From positions 1 to 14,651 of the forward strand of contig DATGWV010000056.1 in NCBI GenBank assembly GCA_035299305.1: a DNA stretch of 14,651 nt. Direction: 5' to 3'. Under the pieces are notes generated by a model. That model was not told the origin of the DNA, ran no database searches, and saw only the letters and a list, made by a program, of their open reading frames with translations. Origin of the DNA: BJHL01 sp035299305 (lineage in GTDB: Bacteria > Planctomycetota > Phycisphaerae > Phycisphaerales > UBA1924). The position numbers and the translations under genes were made by a program. Shown piece after piece: positions 7,136 to 13,265 of the stretch. Positions within the stretch are counted from its first letter, which is position 1, and the number at the start of each line of letters is the position of its first letter.

Positions 7136-8434
7136 GTGGCAGATCAGTCTTCACGATCCGAGTACGACGCACTGGCGGACCTTTTTCTCGCCGCGGATGC
7201 CCCGCGCGAACCCCGCCCCGTCACCTACACCGCTCGCGCCACCCACGGCGGCCCGGCCCTGCGCCTCGCCGACTTGCAAGAAGCTCCTGCCACGCAGCCC
7301 ATTGACGAGCCGGTTCCCGCGACCAACGCCGCGCCCAGCGTCGAAGCCCTCGTGCTCGGACACTTGCCGGTCTTGGGTTCCGCCTGGGTCACGCAGTACG
7401 CCAAGCACGTTGCGGAAGAACGCCGCACGTCCGTCGCGCTGCTCCGCGTGCACGAAGGTCAGGCCTGGGTCGACATCGTCACGCCGCGCACCGCGCCCGC
7501 TCGCACGCACAGCCGCGTGGGCGAAGCCAGCGCCGAGCCGCAAAGCCTCGACGCCGCTCTCGCTCGCGCCGCCCGCGAATGCAGCCACTGGCTCGTCCGC
7601 GTCGACGAAATCGCCGAGCCCCAGCTCGTCACGCTCCCCCACCTCGCCCGCGTCACGCTGCTCACTGGCGCCGACGACGCGGCGGTGGTCGCCAGCTACC
7701 GAACGATCAAGAGCCTCTCGCGCTCGCTCGACGCCGCACGCGTCGAAGACGACATGGGCCCCTCGCTCAAGCTCGCCATCATGGGCGCCGACGACGCGAA
7801 GGCCACCGAAGCCGAATCCAAGCTGCGCAAGGCTGCCGCGACGTTCCTCCAGAACGAACTCGAGCCCGCCGCCAAAGTCGCCAAGATCGGCGGCAGCTCC
7901 ACCCTCGCCCTCTACCGCGGCCCCGCAACGCTCGACGTCGCGACCATGCTCGCCAACCTGAGCGCACGAAACTTGTCCCCGCAGCCGCAGGAAGAAACTC
8001 CCGCGCCCGCAACGCAAGCCGCCGCGCCAGCAGTCGAAGCACCTGTCGAAGCCCCGGCAGAGACCGTGAGCGCCGCGCCGGCTTCCACGCCCACCGCACA
8101 GCCCGCCGCCCTGCCCATCGCAGGTCTGGTGGCGCTCTCTATCACCTGCCCCTACGCCAAGACCATCACGCTTGCCGTGAGCAGCGACAACGCCCTGCAC
8201 CTGATCGCCCCCGCGACCACCGACGCTGCCCAGTCACTGCTGGCCGCCGCCGCATGGGCCCACGATCACGCCCAGCTCCTCGCCCTCGCCCACCCGGGCC
8301 TGCGCTGCGACGAGCCCACGCTCCACGTCCTCGCCCACGAACTCCGCGACGCCCGAGCCCTGCTCGACACCGCTATCGCCGTCCACCTCGTGGTCCAACT
8401 GGGCGACACCACCGTCGCCAAACGCCTCAACTAA
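7136..8434 (+). CDS. P-loop-less ParA/MinD-like protein, partner of the ParA-CBM48 gene
   Basis: This 432-aa protein starts best at GTG 7136, with AGGGGAG (7121-7127) 8 bases before it. An in-frame ATG at 7118 overlaps that ribosome site and is less likely. Residues about 70-275 follow the plan of a MinD/FlhG/ParA fold. VLGHLPVLGSAWVTQYAKHV (73-92) stands where the P-loop and first helix belong, but no GKT/GKS lysine remains. HWLVRVDE and VTLLTGADDAAVVASYRTIKSL (173-194) match the Walker B strand and the following helix of the family. AIMGADDAKATEAESKL and FLQNELE fit the later elements. An Ala/Pro linker (280-330) leads to a compact C-terminal domain of unknown type (330-432). It probably lacks ATPase activity and may work with the upstream ParA. 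This assignment rests on pattern resemblance. The gene ends before a terminator shared with clpX. Confidence 0.85.
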   Translation: MADQSSRSEYDALADLFLAADAPREPRPVTYTARATHGGPALRLADLQEAPATQPIDEPVPATNAAPSVEALVLGHLPVLGSAWVTQYAKHVAEERRTSVALLRVHEGQAWVDIVTPRTAPARTHSRVGEASAEPQSLDAALARAARECSHWLVRVDEIAEPQLVTLPHLARVTLLTGADDAAVVASYRTIKSLSRSLDAARVEDDMGPSLKLAIMGADDAKATEAESKLRKAAATFLQNELEPAAKVAKIGGSSTLALYRGPATLDVATMLANLSARNLSPQPQEETPAPATQAAAPAVEAPVEAPAETVSAAPASTPTAQPAALPIAGLVALSITCPYAKTITLAVSSDNALHLIAPATTDAAQSLLAAAAWAHDHAQLLALAHPGLRCDEPTLHVLAHELRDARALLDTAIAVHLVVQLGDTTVAKRLN

Positions 8435-8480
8435 GAACTCAAGGGCGCTAGCCCTCGACGCTCCCCTCTCTCCGCAAATG

Positions 8481-8513
8481 AAAAAAAACGCCCGAGCACA
8501 TCGCTCGGGCGTT
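8481..8513 (-). terminator. Intrinsic terminator of clpX, probably bidirectional
   Basis: CGCCCGAGC (8489-8497) pairs with GCTCGGGCG (8503-8511) around the loop ACATC, extended by two A-T pairs. Read on the minus strand, the stem is followed by eight T residues, a classical terminator for clpX. On the plus strand it is followed by TTCTGACTTTGACTTT, so it may also end the ParA-pair transcript. Confidence 0.9.
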
Positions 8514-8531
8514 CTGACTTTGACTTTCCTC

Positions 8532-8562
8532 CGGTACTCCGTCTCTTCGGTACTCCGGTACT
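8532..8562. repeat. Short CGGTACT repeats between converging genes
   Basis: CGGTACT occurs three times, at 8532-8538, 8548-8554 and 8556-8562, between the clpX stop codon and the shared terminator. The copies are unevenly spaced (16 then 8 bases apart). The cause and role are unknown; it may be a decayed tandem repeat. Confidence 0.5.
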
Positions 8563-8570
8563 TCCCGCCT

Positions 8571-9911
8571 TTACGCACTTTCCTTCCGCCGCCCGCGCAT
8601 CTGCACCAGCGGCAGCTTCTCCAAGATCGCGCGCTCATCCAGAATGTACTCCACGCCCTCGTTCTCCAGCTCGGGCAGTTCATACATCAGCGGCAGCATG
8701 ATCTCTTCCATCACCGCACGCAGAGCGCGAGCGCCAGTCTCACGCTTCACCGCACGCTCCGCGATCACTCGCAGCGCGCCATCGGTGTACGTCAGCTTCG
8801 CGCCTTCAATCGCGAACAGGTGAGCGTACTGCTTCGTGATGGCGTTCTTGGGCTCCGTCAGCACGTGCACCAGGCTGTCGATGCTCATCGGGCTCAAGGG
8901 AGCCAGCACGGGCAGTCGGCCCACGAATTCAGGAATCATCCCGAACTCAATCAGGTCGTCCGCCGTCGCCTGCTGCAGCACCTTCGCCGCCTGCACCGCG
9001 CGGTCGTCGATCGACTCATTGCGGTTGGTCAGGTTGAAGCCGATCTTCGTCTTGCCCAGTCGGCGACGAATGATCTCTTCCAGACCCACGAACGAGCCGC
9101 CGCAGATGAACAGGATGTTGGTCGTGTCCACCTGAATGTACTGCTGCTCGGGGTGCTTGCGCCCGCCCTGCGGCGGCACATTGCTCACGGTGCCTTCCAG
9201 CATCTTGAGCAGGCTCTGCTGCACGCCTTCGCCGCTCACGTCACGCGTGATGCTGACGTTGTTGCTCGTCTTGCCCACCTTGTCGATTTCGTCAATGTAG
9301 ATGATGCCGCGCTGCGCCGCTTCGAGGTCGAAGTCCGCGCTCTGCAGCAGCTTGAGAATCAAGTTCTCAACGTCTTCACCCACGTAACCCGCTTCGGTCA
9401 GCGTGGTCGCGTCGCCGATGGCAAACGGCACCTTCAGCATTTTCGCCAAGGTCTTCGCCAGCAGCGTCTTGCCGGTGCCCGTCGGGCCGATCAGCAGCAC
9501 GTTGCTCTTGTCAATCTCGATGTTCTTCGCATCATCGCTCTCAAGGTGCAGCAAACGCTTGTAGTGGTTGTGCACCGCCACAGAGAGCGCGACTTTGGCA
9601 TAGTCCTGCCCGATGATGTACTGATCCAGAAACTCGCGCATGGCGCGCGGGCTGGGCACTTCGCGCAGCCGGCTGCTCGCGTTGCTCACGCGCCGCCGCT
9701 CCTGCTTGAAGATGTTCTGGCACAGATCCGTGCAGTGGTTACAGATATAGACGCTGCCCGGGCCTTCCACCATCGCGCCTACTTCCCGGCTGGTCTTGCC
9801 GCAGAATGAGCACGTGGTGACCTTGCGGCCCTTGAAGCCCTCATCCTTGCCCGGATTCTGCGGTGGGTTGGTGGGGGGCATATCTGAGCCGTCCTGCTTG
9901 CCTTTGGCCAT
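8571..9911 (-). CDS. clpX: ATP-dependent Clp protease ATP-binding subunit ClpX
   Basis: This 446-aa AAA+ unfoldase recognises tagged cytoplasmic proteins, unfolds them and threads them into ClpP. The N-terminal zinc-binding domain has CSFC (Cys34, Cys37) and CNHC (Cys57, Cys60). The AAA+ core has Walker A GPTGTGKT (142-149), the pore loop GYVG (175-178), Walker B IIYIDEID (203-210), the RKH loop (251-253) and the ClpP-docking IGF loop (290-292). It also has the arginine finger in EFVGRLP (Arg332) and sensor 2 GAR (393-395). All key residues are intact, so the protein should be active. The start at ATG 9911 has GAGGA about 6 bases upstream. Unlike in many bacteria, clpP is not adjacent here. 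A promoter-like pair lies about 120 bases upstream and a strong terminator follows. Confidence 0.98.
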   Translation of the reverse strand: MAKGKQDGSDMPPTNPPQNPGKDEGFKGRKVTTCSFCGKTSREVGAMVEGPGSVYICNHCTDLCQNIFKQERRRVSNASSRLREVPSPRAMREFLDQYIIGQDYAKVALSVAVHNHYKRLLHLESDDAKNIEIDKSNVLLIGPTGTGKTLLAKTLAKMLKVPFAIGDATTLTEAGYVGEDVENLILKLLQSADFDLEAAQRGIIYIDEIDKVGKTSNNVSITRDVSGEGVQQSLLKMLEGTVSNVPPQGGRKHPEQQYIQVDTTNILFICGGSFVGLEEIIRRRLGKTKIGFNLTNRNESIDDRAVQAAKVLQQATADDLIEFGMIPEFVGRLPVLAPLSPMSIDSLVHVLTEPKNAITKQYAHLFAIEGAKLTYTDGALRVIAERAVKRETGARALRAVMEEIMLPLMYELPELENEGVEYILDERAILEKLPLVQMRGRRKESA

Positions 9912-10036
9912 TGGCGTCCTCGGTTTTCTCTCACCTGCGGAGACACGACTGAACGGGATAACTCCGTCCCATTCGCCGTGCGCTCCCTCCGACTGAGTGT
10001 ATCGGTCAGCGTCCGTGTCGTCTGAACAGGACGTTC

Positions 10037-10065
10037 ACTATCCGCATCAGGAAGTGCGATGGCAA
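10037..10065 (-). promoter_or_regulatory. Candidate sigma-70-type promoter of clpX
   Basis: Read on the minus strand, TTGCCA (10060-10065, 5 of 6 matches to the -35 consensus) is followed after exactly 17 bases by GATAGT (10037-10042, 4 of 6 matches to -10). Transcription would start near 10030, leaving a leader of roughly 120 bases before clpX. This is the best-looking promoter seen in the window, though planctomycete consensus sequences are less well defined. Confidence 0.45.
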
Positions 10066-10137
10066 CACGATCCACCGGATTTCATGCCGCGCCGCCGCTT
10101 CCCCATCGTTGTGTGACGCGCCTGCCGCCTGTATCGC

Positions 10138-10485
10138 TTACGCCGACCCATCAGGCGTGTTCGGCTTGCGGTTGTGCGAACGCGCCTTCGCCGCTTCCAG
10201 CGCCGCGTTCGACGACTCGCTCGTCTTCATCCGCTCCGCCGCCTTCCCCACCATCTGCTTGCGCGCCTGCTGATACTCCGCATCACTCAGCTTCCCCTCA
10301 TCACGCAGCCGACGCAGCCCCTCCAACAACCCCTCATCACTCGCCGGCGAACTGTCCGGCTTGAGCATCCACTTCCGCACCAGCAACGCCCCGCCAAACA
10401 ACACCAACAACGCCGCCACCAACCCGATGACCCACGGGATGACGTCATTGGCCTGCTTGGGAGCTTGTGCGAGAAAAACAATCAC
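10138..10485 (-). CDS. Small membrane protein with SHOCT-like C-terminal motif
   Basis: This 115-aa protein has one transmembrane helix (about residues 17-38, PWVIGLVAALLVLFGGALLV) followed by a basic stretch (RKW), so the C-terminal part is expected in the cytoplasm. Residues about 49-75 (DEGLLEGLRRLRDEGKLSDAEYQQARKQM) match the short SHOCT pattern: a helix, a Gly-rich turn, then a D/E-E/Y-acidic helix. SHOCT units are common at the end of small bacterial membrane proteins and are thought to mediate oligomerisation or binding; no enzymatic role is known. The likely start is GTG 10485, since no in-frame ATG lies near the N-terminus and the ribosome site is poor. The codon use matches the GC-rich neighbours. 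It lies upstream of clpX on the same strand, but the 226-base gap with a candidate promoter argues against one operon. Confidence 0.8.
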   Translation of the reverse strand: MIVFLAQAPKQANDVIPWVIGLVAALLVLFGGALLVRKWMLKPDSSPASDEGLLEGLRRLRDEGKLSDAEYQQARKQMVGKAAERMKTSESSNAALEAAKARSHNRKPNTPDGSA

Positions 10486-10525
10486 GTCAAAAGATAGACA
10501 CCGCCCTCATGCCCCGTGTCCCGTA

Positions 10526-10564
10526 CCCCGTGCCATCAGGCTGGCTCTGCAGCCTGATGCGATC
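10526..10564. repeat. GCTCTG-loop hairpin element, copy 1
   Basis: CATCAGGCTG (10534-10543) and CAGCCTGATG (10550-10559) form a perfect 10-bp stem around the loop GCTCTG (10544-10549). The flanks are CCCCGTGC before and CGATC after. It is preceded by a short degenerate tandem (CCCCGTG, TCCCGTA, CCCCGTG). It lies just past the stop of the 91-aa membrane protein gene. There is no T-tract on either strand, so it is not an ordinary intrinsic terminator. It shares loop and flanks with two further copies at 11609 and 12001. Confidence 0.75.
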
Positions 10565-10583
10565 CACTCCCTACACCCGGCAG

Positions 10584-10859
10584 CTACGAACGTGAGCGGA
10601 GCCTTTGAAGTGCTCGCTGCCCGAAGAACCAAACTGTCAGGCCGAGAAAGGGAAGCGATCCAAAATCGAGAACGAACGCGATCCAGACGAAGCTGCGGAG
10701 TGAGGGAGATGGCCACAGCCAAAGTCCGGACGCCAGAATGAGTCCAGAGATCAACGGAGCGCACGATGAACCCTGGGATGGCGCTCGCCAGCTTTGAAAG
10801 CAAAACCATAATCCAATTCCGCAAAGTGCGACTGAAACGGACCACAGAAGAATCGTCAT
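10584..10859 (-). CDS. Small hydrophobic membrane protein, three predicted helices
   Basis: This 91-aa protein is not recognised. It has three hydrophobic segments, at about residues 3-20, 33-50 and 57-80, and a basic C-terminal tail (RALQRLRSRS) expected in the cytoplasm by the positive-inside rule. Trp and Phe are frequent. ATG 10859 has GGAAAG about 8 bases upstream, which supports the start. The gene is lower in GC and has more relaxed third-position use than clpX or aspS, as does its upstream neighbour, so recent acquisition is plausible. A GCTCTG-loop hairpin lies just past its stop codon. Small hydrophobic proteins like this are easily overcalled; the ribosome site and sensible helix pattern speak for it. 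An overlapping frame (10507-10845) is judged a shadow. Confidence 0.6.
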   Translation of the reverse strand: MTILLWSVSVALCGIGLWFCFQSWRAPSQGSSCAPLISGLILASGLWLWPSPSLRSFVWIAFVLDFGSLPFLGLTVWFFGQRALQRLRSRS

Positions 10860-10978
10860 GTTCGTCTTTCCGTCATGTGGTCAGGGCAACATCTCGACAT
10901 GGAAAGGCACGTGGGACAACCGCTATCTCCGCAACCCCGGTGCCGCCCGCCGTCCATTAAATCTCCATACGAAGCTTG

Positions 10979-11533
10979 TCAGCGCATGCGTTGCTGAAGC
11001 CAAGATTGTGCGTCGCTAACCACCGAACTGAAAGCTGCTCGGTCAACCTTAACATCCACGATGTCAGCGGCAGTGATCCTTGCACTGTCTCCCAAAGCGT
11101 CGTCTCGGTGTGGCTTGAGCCCGATTACGCGACAGACACTGGGCCCGACCACAAGTGCGGTCCAGCCGACATCAAAGGTTTCGAGGTTGTTCGGAATGAC
11201 TAGCAGATTTTTGGTATCAACGGCTGAGATATCTTGCGCGACTGACGAATGAGCTGGAATTGCGTACTCCTTTTCCGCAATCGCGCAAAGCAAAACATGA
11301 CCCGGCACATGCCACAACTCCGCATTATCCAACCGTCCAAGTCGCGCTCGCAGATCGCACAGCACATCGTACAGATCGTTTGCTCGCTCCCAGCTGCCTC
11401 CTGAGTCATTCAGCATGACGCCGGCGGCGTAGTAATTCATGGTGACCGCCGTTCTCCGATCAGGATTTTCGATCTGATCGGTGATTGCGTCGACCACAGA
11501 GATCGCAAACAAATCCACGTCGCCAAAAATCAC
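10979..11533 (-). CDS. Hypothetical protein of 184 aa, lower GC than neighbours
   Basis: I do not recognise this protein. The best start is GTG 11533, with AAGGAAGG (11542-11549) exactly 8 bases before it. The frame continues upstream to another GTG at 11611, but that lies inside a hairpin repeat and the added residues are low in information. The sequence is soluble and globular, with no signal peptide or membrane helix: FGDVDLFAISVVDAI, a central charged helix (WERANDLYDVLCDLRARLGRL), WHVPGHVLLCAIAEKEY, then a strand-rich part (NLLVIPNNLETFDVG, TALVVGPSVCRVIGL). The alternating strands and lack of catalytic motifs would suit a small binding or immunity-type protein, but that is speculation. 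Its GC content and codon use clearly differ from the flanking housekeeping genes, suggesting horizontal acquisition. Confidence 0.7.
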   Translation of the reverse strand: MIFGDVDLFAISVVDAITDQIENPDRRTAVTMNYYAAGVMLNDSGGSWERANDLYDVLCDLRARLGRLDNAELWHVPGHVLLCAIAEKEYAIPAHSSVAQDISAVDTKNLLVIPNNLETFDVGWTALVVGPSVCRVIGLKPHRDDALGDSARITAADIVDVKVDRAAFSSVVSDAQSWLQQRMR

Positions 11534-11600
11534 TTGGGTAGCCTTCCTTTCTGTCCACCGAGTGCTTCCCAAGGCAGGTGGCCCAGCGTTAACCTCCCCA

Positions 11601-11643
11601 CCCCGTTCCACAGGCTGCCGGCTCTGCGGCTGCCTGTGCGAAT
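11601..11643. repeat. GCTCTG-loop hairpin element, copy 2
   Basis: CACAGGCTGCCG (11609-11620) and CGGCTGCCTGTG (11627-11638) pair at 11 of 12 positions, with a single T-T mismatch, around the loop GCTCTG (11621-11626). The flanks are CCCCGTTC before and CGAAT after, nearly the same as in copy 1. It lies about 70 bases upstream of the start of the 184-aa gene. CAGGCTG is shared with the left arm of copy 1, but the stem is longer. Confidence 0.75.
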
Positions 11644-11753
11644 CACCATCCCATGCACCTTCACGTTACACCTCCACCACTCCGCAACGAGAACCCGCCA
11701 CCGCGTATCTCGCTTTGAACATATCACACCCCGCCGCACCTGCCACAAATGAT

Positions 11754-11775
11754 CGGGATTTGCCCGCAAATCTCG
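11754..11775. promoter_or_regulatory. Near-palindromic operator-like site
   Basis: GATTTGC (11757-11763) and GCAAATC (11766-11772) are perfect inverted copies with a 2-base centre, and outer CG pairs extend the symmetry to 22 bases with one imperfect pair. The tiny centre makes an RNA hairpin unlikely and suits a dimeric DNA-binding protein. It lies between divergent genes. Confidence 0.4.
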
Positions 11776-11808
11776 CCCCAAAGCTGCCCAAACCCACACC
11801 ACCACCCC

Positions 11809-11849
11809 GCGCGCGCACAAACCACCTATCTGCAGCTTTGTGCGCGCGC
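11809..11849. repeat. 13-bp inverted repeat with third copy at 11947
   Basis: GCGCGCGCACAAA (11809-11821) and TTTGTGCGCGCGC (11837-11849) form a perfect 13-bp stem with a 15-base loop. The right arm with its following A occurs again as a direct copy at 11947-11960 (TTTGTGCGCGCGCA), exactly 110 bases on. Simple alternating CG contributes to the match, but the TTTGTG edge is shared by all three. Confidence 0.6.
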
Positions 11850-11992
11850 ATCTGCACGCGCACGCCACTCGCGCGGGGATTCTTCCAGATTTTCTTCTCC
11901 CGGCCGCGCAACCACTTGCGCACCAAAATTCGCCCGCCCCTGCGTTTTTGTGCGCGCGCAACACGTCCACCCCCAGTGAATACGGAGGCACA

Positions 11993-12035
11993 ACACGTGC
12001 CACCGACCGTCGGCTCTGCGACGGTCGGTGCGAAC
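11993..12035. repeat. GCTCTG-loop hairpin element, copy 3
   Basis: CACCGACCGTCG (12001-12012) and CGACGGTCGGTG (12019-12030) form a perfect 12-bp stem around the loop GCTCTG (12013-12018). The flanks are ACACGTGC before and CGAAC after. The stem sequence differs from copies 1 and 2 yet stays fully complementary, while loop and flanks are kept. It ends 44 bases before the ATG at 12075, so in RNA it could be a leader hairpin of that fragment. There is no T-tract. Confidence 0.8.
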
Positions 12036-12074
12036 GACCAGCGACACACGATTCACAACGAGGGAGGGACACCC

Positions 12075-12284
12075 ATGCAACTCACCAGCTACGAGCAAGA
12101 CGTCATCAATCACATCCGCCGCGCACGCGGCAACCTGCAGCAGGTCGCCTTCGACCGCTACATCCGCTACGCCGATCTGCTGGAGTGGACCAGGCAGCCG
12201 CACATCGCACAAGCGCTGGCATCCGCCGCGCCGCGTGAGATGACGCCGCCGGTCACGACACAACACCCAACGCCGCCGCGAGAA
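12075..12284 (+). pseudogene. Orphan 5' coding fragment without its own stop codon
   Basis: ATG 12075 is preceded by a strong GGGAGGGA ribosome site 7 bases away and opens with sensible protein sequence: a helical, charged N-terminus (LTSYEQDVINHIRRARGNL) and FDRYIRYADLLEW. After about 60 residues (near PREMTPP) the translation turns into the Arg/His/Pro-rich kind seen in antisense shadows. The frame has no stop until 13136, and from 12285 it is wholly antisense to a convergent gene. The likeliest reading is the 5' end of a gene that lost its remainder by rearrangement. Alternatives are a frameshift near 12240, where the other two plus frames stop (12238 and 12243), or a truly long overlapping product. 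The family is unknown. The end given here is the point where the opposite gene begins. Confidence 0.45.
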
Positions 12285-13028
12285 TTACCGCCCCGACCCG
12301 ATGGCCGCGTGAATCGGCACGAGCAGGTTGGGCACGATGCGGTGCTGAATGAGGTCTTCGCCCATCTTCGTCAGCCGCGTGAAGGCCGTGGTCAGTTCCT
12401 TCAGGTCACTGATCGGCCCCAGCTTGCGCATCGTGAGGTACACGCTGATGGGTTCGCCCAGTTCAGGGTCGCGCGGGCGCAGCATGACGGGCCGCGTCTT
12501 CACCTCGGCGTACACCTCAAACTCTTTGCTCTTGCCCAGCGTCACGCCCAGCGTCGGCTGAAAGTCACTGATCGTCGCGTGCGGAATATCCATGAGCCCC
12601 GCCAGCGGACTGCCCGCAAGCAGCGCGTCGTGCACGATCTGATCATGATTGCCCTGGGCCATCAGATCAAACCCAAAGAGCACTTCCAGATGATCCACAT
12701 CCAGCGGCGAGATCGAGAGGTAACTGGGCGCGGCGTCCAGCACCAGTTGGTGCAGCCCGTAGCACTCAGTCAGGGATTCCGCATTCACGCAGCCGCTGCG
12801 AATGCTCGTGCCCTTCACCGCCAGCCAGCGATGCGGCATCTCCTGCGGATTGCTTTCCAGCGCGAGCTCGTCGCGATACTTGCGGAAGCCCATCATCTGC
12901 GGATAGGACTTGCGCACGCGCTCGTAGAAGTCCAGAATCGTCTCGCGCGTGCGAGGCAGTTCCATCTTCACTTGCAACTTTTGATTGACGTAGAAATCGG
13001 CGCACAGGGCTTGGAAGCTGTCGGCCAT
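12285..13028 (-). CDS. Conserved hypothetical protein, planctomycete-type family
   Basis: This 247-aa protein is probably cytoplasmic, with no signal peptide or membrane helix. ATG 13028 is chosen because GGAG lies 9 bases upstream and the earlier in-frame start at 13115 adds only a basic, low-information leader. Recognisable stretches are the N-terminal helices (FYERVRKSYPQMMGFRKYR), the central LDVDHLEVLFGFDLMAQGNHDQIVHDALL, the strand pair FQPTLGVTL and FEVYAEVKTRP, ISVYLTMRKLG, and a closing helical segment (HRIVPNLLVPIHAAI). This layout resembles an uncharacterised family I associate with planctomycetes, but I cannot name it or give it a function. It is GC-rich with ordinary codon use. 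It converges with the plus-strand fragment at 12075 and lies 237 bases downstream of the DUF418 gene. Confidence 0.82.
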   Translation of the reverse strand: MADSFQALCADFYVNQKLQVKMELPRTRETILDFYERVRKSYPQMMGFRKYRDELALESNPQEMPHRWLAVKGTSIRSGCVNAESLTECYGLHQLVLDAAPSYLSISPLDVDHLEVLFGFDLMAQGNHDQIVHDALLAGSPLAGLMDIPHATISDFQPTLGVTLGKSKEFEVYAEVKTRPVMLRPRDPELGEPISVYLTMRKLGPISDLKELTTAFTRLTKMGEDLIQHRIVPNLLVPIHAAIGSGR

Positions 13029-13265
13029 ACGTCCACTCTCCGCTTGACGCGTCACGCGTTTGCGCGATCGCGGGGTCTTTGCCCTCTTCCACTTGACGCC
13101 GATCCGGCAAGCCACGGCGACGAGGCCGCATGGTAGCAGGAAACGCCTGAAAATCGAAGCGTTTTCGTGTTTCCACGCTCACTTGACAGGATTCTCAGAC
13201 GCACACGCCGCAACAGCGCGCGCGACAGACGTGAATATCGGAATGAGTCGGCAAATTCAGCCGAA

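Larger units (their letters stand above)
11534..12074. other. Gene-free structured region of 541 bases
   Basis: No convincing gene was found here; the open frames crossing it have shadow-like Arg/Pro/His-rich composition. It holds two GCTCTG-loop hairpins (11609-11638 and 12001-12030), a near-palindrome (11754-11775), and a 13-bp inverted repeat (11809-11849). A further direct copy of the right arm of that inverted repeat lies at 11947-11960. It separates the minus-strand 184-aa gene from a plus-strand coding fragment, so it should contain divergent promoters. No clear -35/-10 pair was identified. Confidence 0.6.

Noticed and set aside
7151..8200. Minus-strand frame of 349 codons opposite the P-loop-less ParA-like gene
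   Set aside because: It is Gly/Arg-rich without domain features, while the plus strand has a ribosome site and family-like blocks.
9210..9224. GGCTCTGC within clpX with short flanking complementarity, resembling the hairpin family
   Set aside because: Only 4 bp pair (GCAG/CTGC), the flanks do not match, and the codons encode a conserved ClpX segment.
10507..10845. Minus-strand frame of 112 codons overlapping the 91-aa membrane protein
   Set aside because: It has no ribosome site, runs through hairpin copy 1 and has no coherent helix pattern; the 10584-10859 frame is better supported.
12285..13136. Plus-strand frame continuing through the 12285-13028 gene
   Set aside because: The minus-strand protein has normal globular sequence and a ribosome site; the plus translation is Arg/His/Gln-rich shadow.
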